Part shown: positions 7,174 to 12,608 of the stretch, piece after piece
Position numbering within the stretch: the stretch's first letter is position 1
How the letters are laid out: each line of letters opens with the position of its first letter
DNA from: CAYRIF01 sp964424205
GTDB taxonomy: Bacteria; Bacteroidota; Bacteroidia; Cytophagales; Cyclobacteriaceae
Reading direction: 5' to 3'
NCBI GenBank assembly: GCA_964424205.1
Contig: CAYRIF010000064.1
Location: 1 to 14,945 of the forward strand
Length of the DNA: 14,945 nucleotides
Program-made: the position numbers and the translations under genes
Notes under the pieces: model-generated
Told to the model about the DNA's origin: nothing
Database searches by the model: none
Seen by the model: only the letters and a program-made list of their open reading frames with translations

Positions 7174-8670
7174 ATGCTTTTTAATTCTTTTCATTTTTTA
7201 CTTTTCTTTCCGATTGTGGTTTTTATCTACTTTAAAACACCACAAAGGTATAAATGGGTATGGTTATTACTTGCTAGTTACTACTTCTACATGTCGTGGA
7301 ATGCCAAGTATCTTTTGCTTATTGTGTTTTCTACATTGATAGATTATTTTGCTAGTCTGAAAATGGGGAATATCCCTGAAAAGAAAAATAGACGTAAATA
7401 CCTGATATTAAGCCTTTTAACAAACCTTGGATTATTATTTATCTTTAAATATTTTAACTTTTTCAGCAGTACTACTAACTACCTATTCGATTCCCTCCAT
7501 ATATTTTACCATATTCCTAAACTCAAAATACTGCTGCCTGTTGGAATTTCCTTTTATACTTTCCAAACACTGAGTTATACCATTGATGTTTACAAAGGGG
7601 AGATTAAGCCAGAAAAACATTTAGGCATTTTTGCAGTCTATGTGTCTTTCTTTCCTCAACTGGTAGCCGGACCCATCGAGCGGGCTAAAAACCTTTTGCC
7701 TCAATTTAGAGAGAAATTTGTGCTCAACTATAACGACATTCGCTATGGTCTCACATTAATGCTTTGGGGCTTCTTTAAAAAAATGGTGATTGCCGACAGA
7801 TTAGCACCATTGGTGGCCCCAGTCTATAGCAACCCTGAGCATTATGACGGTATCAATTCTCTGATTGCCACCTATTTTTTCGCCTTTCAAATCTATTGCG
7901 ATTTTTCGGGATATTCAGACATCGCCATTGGTGCTTCCTTGATTATGGGCTTCCGATTGATGCAAAATTTTAGGAGACCCTACTTTGCAGCATCAGTACA
8001 GGAATTCTGGAGCAGGTGGCACATCTCACTTTCCACTTGGTTTAGAGATTATGTCTATATTCCACTTGGCGGAAATAGGGTGAGCAATGCCAAATGGTAT
8101 TTCAACATCATGCTGGTATTTGTGGTCAGTGGATTATGGCATGGTGCTTATTATACTTTTATCATTTGGGGATTCCTGCATGGATTTTATATTCTTTTTG
8201 GAAGAGTCACCTTGAACTTCAGACAAAAAATAAGCGCGCTAATTGGTTTAGACAAATTTCCTAAACTGATTAAATTTTTCAATATCACCATTACTTTCCA
8301 CTTGGTACTTTTTGCTTGGATATTTTTCAGGGCAGCTTATATTACGCATGCAAAAATCATCATCAAAAATATTCTTTCTATAGATTTTAAAAGTATAAAA
8401 AGTCTCTCTGCTCACTTCATAAACTCCTTTGGTGGGTTAAATATACTTGATGGCAGTTTACTAACAATGTACGAAACGAGGGTTGCCATCTTTGCTGTGC
8501 TGATTATGGAAAGTGTCCATTATTTGCAAGAGCACAACAGCCCTTTGGTCCGTGACATTGGTAATAAACCTACTTGGTATCGTTGGTCAGGTTACATCGT
8601 ATTTGCACTGTTAATTTTACTTTTTGGCAAGTTTACTGAAGAACAACAGTTTATCTATTTTCAGTTTTAG
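7174..8670 (+). CDS. MBOAT family O-acyltransferase (AlgI/PatA type)
   Basis: This 498-residue polytopic membrane protein has the standard start of the family (MLFNSFHFLLFFPIVV) and about 11-12 hydrophobic segments. Family motifs are LPVGISFYTFQTLSY (121-135), PQLVAGPIER (161-170), YCDFSGYSDIAIG (241-253), FWSRWHISLSTWFRDYVYIPLGG-type segment (278-300, His283), and the putative catalytic His323 in SGLWHGAYYTF. Such proteins pass an acyl group, usually acetyl, across the membrane. It goes to a periplasmic partner that modifies an extracytoplasmic polymer, as in alginate, peptidoglycan or cell-wall glycan O-acetylation. An SGNH-like partner follows after 1 bp. The polymer here is not identified; the adjacent export locus makes a surface glycan the natural guess. 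ATG 7174 is chosen by the family N-terminus. Confidence 0.93.
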   Translation: MLFNSFHFLLFFPIVVFIYFKTPQRYKWVWLLLASYYFYMSWNAKYLLLIVFSTLIDYFASLKMGNIPEKKNRRKYLILSLLTNLGLLFIFKYFNFFSSTTNYLFDSLHIFYHIPKLKILLPVGISFYTFQTLSYTIDVYKGEIKPEKHLGIFAVYVSFFPQLVAGPIERAKNLLPQFREKFVLNYNDIRYGLTLMLWGFFKKMVIADRLAPLVAPVYSNPEHYDGINSLIATYFFAFQIYCDFSGYSDIAIGASLIMGFRLMQNFRRPYFAASVQEFWSRWHISLSTWFRDYVYIPLGGNRVSNAKWYFNIMLVFVVSGLWHGAYYTFIIWGFLHGFYILFGRVTLNFRQKISALIGLDKFPKLIKFFNITITFHLVLFAWIFFRAAYITHAKIIIKNILSIDFKSIKSLSAHFINSFGGLNILDGSLLTMYETRVAIFAVLIMESVHYLQEHNSPLVRDIGNKPTWYRWSGYIVFALLILLFGKFTEEQQFIYFQF

Positions 8671-8671
8671 C

Positions 8672-9625
8672 ATGATCATAAAAAAAGTCATACTTAAGTT
8701 ATTTTTAATCAGCCTATTGCTAGGCGTGATTACCGCCACTATAATCTTAGCAATACCTAGTGATGATAATCACTACATGCTCGCTGTAAAAGATAAACAT
8801 GCCAGGCTAGATTCCATTACCTCGCCAAAAATTATTATCATTGGTGGCTCAAATACCGCCTTTGGTATCGATAGTCAAATGATCGAGGACAGCCTTCATA
8901 TGCCTGTGGTCAACATGGGAATACATGTAGGTTTGGGTCTTGAATATATGATTAACGAAGTGAAGCCTTCCATTAAAAAAGGAGATCTAGTGATTATGAT
9001 TCCTGAATACAGTCTGCTATTCAGCAACGAAGAATCAGGAAAGAACGGGGTTTTTTATAAAACCTTTGAGGTATATCCCAAAGCGATTAACTATATAAAT
9101 ATAAACAATAGAATTCCTACTTTGTTAAATGCGTACGTTGCCATACTCCAATCAAAGCTAAAGTCGCAGCTTTTTGATTCCGAGGCAGAGCAACTACCGC
9201 ATATCAAAAGAAATCACCAGGTGTATAGAAGAAATAGTTATAACAAAAAGGGAGATATGATTGCACATTTGAGCATGTCAACGCAGGTTTATAATAAAAC
9301 AGATGACACATTTGAAAGTTTCAAAGAAAGAAAAATATCTGAAAAATTCCAAAAATGGACAAATAGTCTCTATCAACTTACAAAACAAAAACAGGCTACC
9401 ATGGTGATGAGTTTTGCCCCTTCACCTAAAAGTATTTTTGACAAAAAGATTGGCAATAGCCTATTTACATCCCTAACTGAGCAAACTAAATTTCCTATTA
9501 TAACAAATCCCGGTGATGTTGTATTTCCGGATAGTATGTTTTTTGACACGCGATACCATCTTTTGAAAAAGAGTAGAATGAAAAGGACGGAACAATTAAT
9601 CCGAAGACTTAAAGCACTCCATTAA
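8672..9625 (+). CDS. Membrane-anchored SGNH/DltD-like acyltransferase partner of the MBOAT protein
   Basis: From ATG 8672 this is 317 residues: a short basic N-terminus, one hydrophobic anchor (about residues 5-28), then an extracytoplasmic SGNH-like domain. Block I is IIIIGGSNTAFGID with the likely nucleophile S60, VVNMG (N81, G83) follows, and near the C-terminus FFDTRYHL gives D292 and H296. This pattern is typical of proteins encoded directly after MBOAT genes. They are thought to transfer the acyl group from the MBOAT protein to the glycan. An in-frame ATG at 8624 would overlap the MBOAT reading frame by 47 bp and add 16 polar residues before the anchor. The 8672 start, 1 bp after the MBOAT stop, is preferred and implies translational coupling. 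The stop overlaps the stop of the convergent esterase gene. Confidence 0.82.
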   Translation: MIIKKVILKLFLISLLLGVITATIILAIPSDDNHYMLAVKDKHARLDSITSPKIIIIGGSNTAFGIDSQMIEDSLHMPVVNMGIHVGLGLEYMINEVKPSIKKGDLVIMIPEYSLLFSNEESGKNGVFYKTFEVYPKAINYININNRIPTLLNAYVAILQSKLKSQLFDSEAEQLPHIKRNHQVYRRNSYNKKGDMIAHLSMSTQVYNKTDDTFESFKERKISEKFQKWTNSLYQLTKQKQATMVMSFAPSPKSIFDKKIGNSLFTSLTEQTKFPIITNPGDVVFPDSMFFDTRYHLLKKSRMKRTEQLIRRLKALH

Positions 9626-10659
9626 TTCTTAAATATTTTTTTCACAATGCTATCTTTATCACTAACCAGACGAATAAAATATTGACCACTAGGAAAGCCT
9701 TGCAATGAAACATTAATCTTATTATTCCGATTATGAACTAAAGCAATTGGCTTGAACACTTTGCCAGAAATATCTGAAATTGAAACTTCAAATTTACGCC
9801 AATTACTATTGTCTATGACAATTGTAAAATCAGATTCTGTCGGATTAGGAAATACTTTTACTTCGTTAGCGTAAGCAAGGTCTTCATCATTACCAAGAAT
9901 AGCCATGTTATCGGATAATTTTTCAAACCATAACTGCGCCATTTTCTCATAGCCAATATTATTTGGATGCCATTGATCCACCATTTCTGTCGCATAATTT
10001 ATTCCTGCCCCATTCTCCATATCTACAACAATGACTTTAATATGGTCAGAATTAACGGCGTTAGCGATTAATTTAATACCATTATTAAAAACTTGTGTCT
10101 TCGGATTATTTGGACTTTCCTTAATAATCAAAGCCATAAATACGGTTACCTTAATTCCAGAACGGATTGCATATGCTTCAATCTCATCAAAAATTTGTCC
10201 CATCACACTAGCAGGTGTATTGGCCACATTATTGGTGCCAATATGTAATAAAATAACATTGGGATTGTAGGCGTCCAAATACGGTCCTGTTGTAACTTGG
10301 TCGTTTTTATTATATAAAAATGGGTTGTTCTGCACGATTTTTCCTGTGGTCAGTAATTTTCTTAAATCTCCTGCTTCAATCCCCGGAAAACCAGCATTTT
10401 CACTATCTGCCAGCAACGCTGATCCAGCATTTTCACTCCCTACAAAATCAAAATTATAACCTGCATTCGTTAATAGTTCATACAACTTTTTTCGATAGGC
10501 AATTCTTTCATTGAGTGGTCGTGTTGGTGATGGTGGGAGTCCATCCAAAGTACTATTATCATAGGTGATTGAATTTCCTAGCGGCATAATCCTCAATTGT
10601 GCCTGAACTGAATTCAACATACTCATCAAAATACACGCAATACTTAATATTTTATTCAT
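9622..10659 (-). CDS. Secreted SGNH/GDSL hydrolase (CE3-like esterase) with T9SS type A sorting domain
   Basis: This 345-residue protein has a signal peptide at about residues 1-20 (cleaved near VQA/Q). The SGNH hydrolase domain spans about 22-250 and a T9SS C-terminal sorting domain about 268-345. Block I is IMPLGNSIT with nucleophile S30, so the usual GDS is GNS here. Block II glycine is in FPGIEAG (G93), block III is HIGTNN (141-144), and block V is DQWHP (D228, H231). IMPLGNSIT and DFVGS recall carbohydrate esterase family 3 (acetyl xylan esterase-like), so deacylation of a polysaccharide is likely but unproven. The tail starts VFPNPTESDF and ends KIFKN, the usual T9SS type A form, predicting export to the cell surface. 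ATG 10659 is preferred over the TTG one codon earlier. It is convergent with, and overlaps by 4 bp, the SGNH-like acyltransferase gene. Confidence 0.87.
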   Translation of the reverse strand: MNKILSIACILMSMLNSVQAQLRIMPLGNSITYDNSTLDGLPPSPTRPLNERIAYRKKLYELLTNAGYNFDFVGSENAGSALLADSENAGFPGIEAGDLRKLLTTGKIVQNNPFLYNKNDQVTTGPYLDAYNPNVILLHIGTNNVANTPASVMGQIFDEIEAYAIRSGIKVTVFMALIIKESPNNPKTQVFNNGIKLIANAVNSDHIKVIVVDMENGAGINYATEMVDQWHPNNIGYEKMAQLWFEKLSDNMAILGNDEDLAYANEVKVFPNPTESDFTIVIDNSNWRKFEVSISDISGKVFKPIALVHNRNNKINVSLQGFPSGQYFIRLVSDKDSIVKKIFKN

Positions 10660-10745
10660 CAATAATCAATGGTTCATCATTAATATAACTACTTATTTGG
10701 TCATACCATGTTAACGTAAAAATGTCGCCTATAATCCTTTTCTTT

Positions 10746-10772
10746 CCTGCCCGCTGGCAGGCGGGTTCGCCC
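10746..10772. repeat. GC-rich multi-hairpin palindromic element
   Basis: This is a short GC-rich island in AT-rich DNA with overlapping inverted repeats. CCTGCC (10746-10751) pairs with GGCAGG (10756-10761) around CGCT. CCCGC (10750-10754) pairs with GCGGG (10761-10765) around TGGCAG. GGCG (10760-10763) pairs with CGCC (10768-10771) around GGTT. The stems exclude one another. It lies between the LamG gene stop and the esterase start, both minus strand, so it could terminate LamG transcription or be a REP-like dispersed element. From memory, CCTGCC...GGCAGG palindromes recur between genes in many Bacteroidota genomes. No U-run follows on either strand. Confidence 0.6.
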
Positions 10773-10882
10773 ATGTATCGGCATACAATAAACCGTGGCG
10801 ATGCTTCGAATTTTATACATCACCTGAACAAAAAATAATTCAGATTATTTATACGTCATTTTAAAATTAAAATGGTATAACA

Positions 10883-12001
10883 CTATTCCTTCACAAACTT
10901 TTTTATGGCTGTAAACTCTTTACTACTAAGTGATAGGAGATAAAACCCTTTTGAGAGCATGGATACATCAATATTTTTTTTTATCATCACATCATGTTTT
11001 GTAAAAGCATCCACCATTAATATTTTTCCACTCATATCATAAACGCTTACTTCAAAATTTTCATAAATATTATTGGTAAACGAAAAACTTAATCGATCCT
11101 CATTTATAGGATTAGGAAATAGCTTAAGATTTGTAGATATATCTTTTTTGTTTACACCAAGAAAGACATTGGAGCAGTAATCTAACCGATTATTAGCATG
11201 GTTCATAATCTCCGATGGCGCTAAAACTCTATCATATACGGCTAATTCGTCAATTAGTCCCTTATAGAAAAAACGATCCATATTAATTCCCGAAACAAGA
11301 TGACCAAGGGTAATGGGCGAGGCAGAATTGAACCCACTGCTGTAAGTATATGACTTTTTATCAACTTCTATTCCATCTATATATATCCTATTTTCATTAT
11401 TATTTCCATCCCTCACCGCGGCTATGTGATGCCATCCACCATCATTAATCTTCAGTCCCTTACCACCCAAATAGGGAGCAGCAGGATTGTTATCGTTATC
11501 CCTTAATTGAAATCTTATCGTTCCATCATTTGTTGTACCATCAAACGGATCCCCTTCTATTCCAATCCACCAATGAACCCCAATACCATCTTCTGTCGTA
11601 CGCTCATCTCTACCAACAATCACCACATTATCTGTAAACGCATTAAAGTCAGAAGCCATCCAGAATTCTATCGAAAAGCTAGCACTTACACCCCAATCAA
11701 AAGTACCATCATCTGGTATTTCAGCGCCTTGACTAGCAGCATTATCAAAAAATAAGGTAGATGAACCAATTTGAATGGGCGATGCGGCGGTCACAAAAAC
11801 AGGGCAGTTGACATCAGGCTGAGTGCCGCAACCAGCATTATTTCCCTTTTCATCAATAAAAACTACACCTGATTGTTCATCAAATTTCCAATAGTGCTGC
11901 ATCCCTTCAGGACAAGTTTGGGCAAAACTATCTACAAAAATTAAAGTTGATATTAAAAAAAATAAGCTCCTTAAAAAATAATATTGTTTTCGTGAAACCA
12001 T
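10883..12001 (-). CDS. Secreted LamG/concanavalin A-like domain protein with T9SS type A sorting domain
   Basis: This 372-residue protein has a signal peptide at about residues 1-27 (hydrophobic LFFLISTLIFV, cleavage near SFA/Q). A LamG-type jelly-roll domain (Laminin_G_3 group) spans about 35-275. It begins HYWKFDEQSG and includes SFSIEFWMASD, DGGWHHIAAVRDG with RIYIDG, and YKGLIDELAVYDRVLAPSEI, which are hallmark strands of the fold. The tail (about 293-372, LFPNPINEDRL through KKFVKE) is a T9SS type A sorting domain, so the protein is predicted to reach the surface or medium. No catalytic domain is visible; it is probably a glycan- or surface-binding protein. Two cysteine-containing loops (C30, C59, C66, C276) could form disulfides. 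It is followed by a 223-bp gap and the esterase gene on the same strand; separate transcription is possible. Confidence 0.85.
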   Translation of the reverse strand: MVSRKQYYFLRSLFFLISTLIFVDSFAQTCPEGMQHYWKFDEQSGVVFIDEKGNNAGCGTQPDVNCPVFVTAASPIQIGSSTLFFDNAASQGAEIPDDGTFDWGVSASFSIEFWMASDFNAFTDNVVIVGRDERTTEDGIGVHWWIGIEGDPFDGTTNDGTIRFQLRDNDNNPAAPYLGGKGLKINDGGWHHIAAVRDGNNNENRIYIDGIEVDKKSYTYSSGFNSASPITLGHLVSGINMDRFFYKGLIDELAVYDRVLAPSEIMNHANNRLDYCSNVFLGVNKKDISTNLKLFPNPINEDRLSFSFTNNIYENFEVSVYDMSGKILMVDAFTKHDVMIKKNIDVSMLSKGFYLLSLSSKEFTAIKKFVKE

Positions 12002-12075
12002 ATTAGCAAATGTTATAAAATTAAATACTCCTAAAAAGAAGCTGTAAAATAGTAATTATAGTTAGTAAAAATTAA

Positions 12076-12097
12076 GTACTTATACTGTATTCAGTAC
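12076..12097. repeat. Small inverted repeat GTACT-N12-AGTAC
   Basis: GTACT at 12076-12080 is answered by AGTAC at 12093-12097 with a 12-base spacer. It lies about 75 bp upstream of the LamG start. It could be an operator half-site pair, but a 5-bp arm can arise by chance. Confidence 0.3.
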
Positions 12098-12141
12098 CTC
12101 CACTTTATTTTTATAAAAAGATAAAATACACGGCCTAAAAA

Positions 12142-12162
12142 GTCAATAATTGATATTATGAC
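12142..12162. repeat. AT-rich stem-loop upstream of the LamG gene
   Basis: GTC then ATAAT (12142-12144 and 12146-12150, with A12145 bulged) pairs with ATTAT then GAC (12155-12162) around a TGAT loop. Read on the minus strand it is followed directly by five T residues (12137-12141). That layout is compatible with a weak terminator or leader attenuator before the LamG gene. Stability would be low. Confidence 0.3.
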
Positions 12163-12251
12163 GATAAAAAACTGTAAAAGTTGTTTATTAAAAGGATAAT
12201 TAATTTAAAATACAATGCAAGAAATTAAAACTAGGGCAACTATTTTACTAG

Positions 12252-12277
12252 ATTTTTGTCCTCCCACTCACAAAAAT
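12252..12277. repeat. Perfect 8-bp inverted repeat ATTTTTGT-N10-ACAAAAAT
   Basis: ATTTTTGT (12252-12259) and ACAAAAAT (12270-12277) are perfect reverse complements around a C-rich 10-base loop. It lies in the middle of the divergent intergenic region. It could be a two-fold protein-binding site or a weak RNA hairpin; nothing in the sequence decides between them. Confidence 0.4.
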
Positions 12278-12518
12278 GTATAATTTTTATCCATCTTTCT
12301 TCAAAAACTTACATCTTATATCATCTCAAAACCCATATAGTAAATACTGCCTATATCCTAAATAATTAACATTTACTTCGGTGACTTAAAACCTTTTATC
12401 ATTTTATTAACAATATATTTCACTGTACACATATTTAAAAAATAAAAAACTACCAATCTACTCCAAATATAACATTTGCACTCCTAGAAAAAATGCATTC
12501 TACCCAAGAATTATTTCA

Positions 12519-12529
12519 TGTACAGTACA
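12519..12529. repeat. Palindrome TGTACaGTACA
   Basis: This is a perfect 11-base palindrome (five-base arms around one A) centred about 45 bp upstream of the putative -7 box of the DUF1593 gene. The same core TGTACA also occurs at 12424-12429, 95 bp upstream. The position fits a regulator site, but no known regulator is assigned. Confidence 0.35.
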
Positions 12530-12566
12530 ATAAAACATTGATAAATGCAATTATTCTTATAGACAG

Positions 12567-12574
12567 TAAGTTTG
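12567..12574 (+). promoter_or_regulatory. Possible Bacteroidota -7 promoter box for the DUF1593 gene
   Basis: TAAGTTTG matches TAnnTTTG exactly and ends 34 bp before the ATG at 12609. The nearest TTG upstream (12538-12540) is 26 bp away, longer than the usual 17-23 bp spacing, so the -33 element is uncertain. Confidence 0.42.
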
Positions 12575-12608
12575 TGTCGGAATAAAGTATAAACCAAAAC
12601 ACCACCAC

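Larger units (their letters stand above)
12002..12608. other. 607-bp AT-rich divergent intergenic region
   Basis: No credible gene is seen on either strand. It separates the LamG gene (minus) from the large DUF1593 gene (plus) and must hold both promoters. It contains four small inverted repeats and several GTAC cores, listed separately. A possible plus-strand -7 box lies at 12567-12574. A possible minus-strand box, TATATTTG as read on that strand, lies at 12464-12471, but it would leave a leader of about 460 bases for the LamG gene, so it is doubtful. No tRNA or recognisable riboswitch was found. Confidence 0.7.

Noticed and set aside
8624..8671. An upstream in-frame ATG for the SGNH-like partner gene
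   Set aside because: It would overlap the MBOAT frame and add a polar segment before the membrane anchor. ATG 8672, 1 bp after the MBOAT stop, fits better.
10660..10662. TTG start one codon before the esterase ATG
   Set aside because: An ATG follows immediately and begins a normal signal peptide; there is no reason to prefer TTG.
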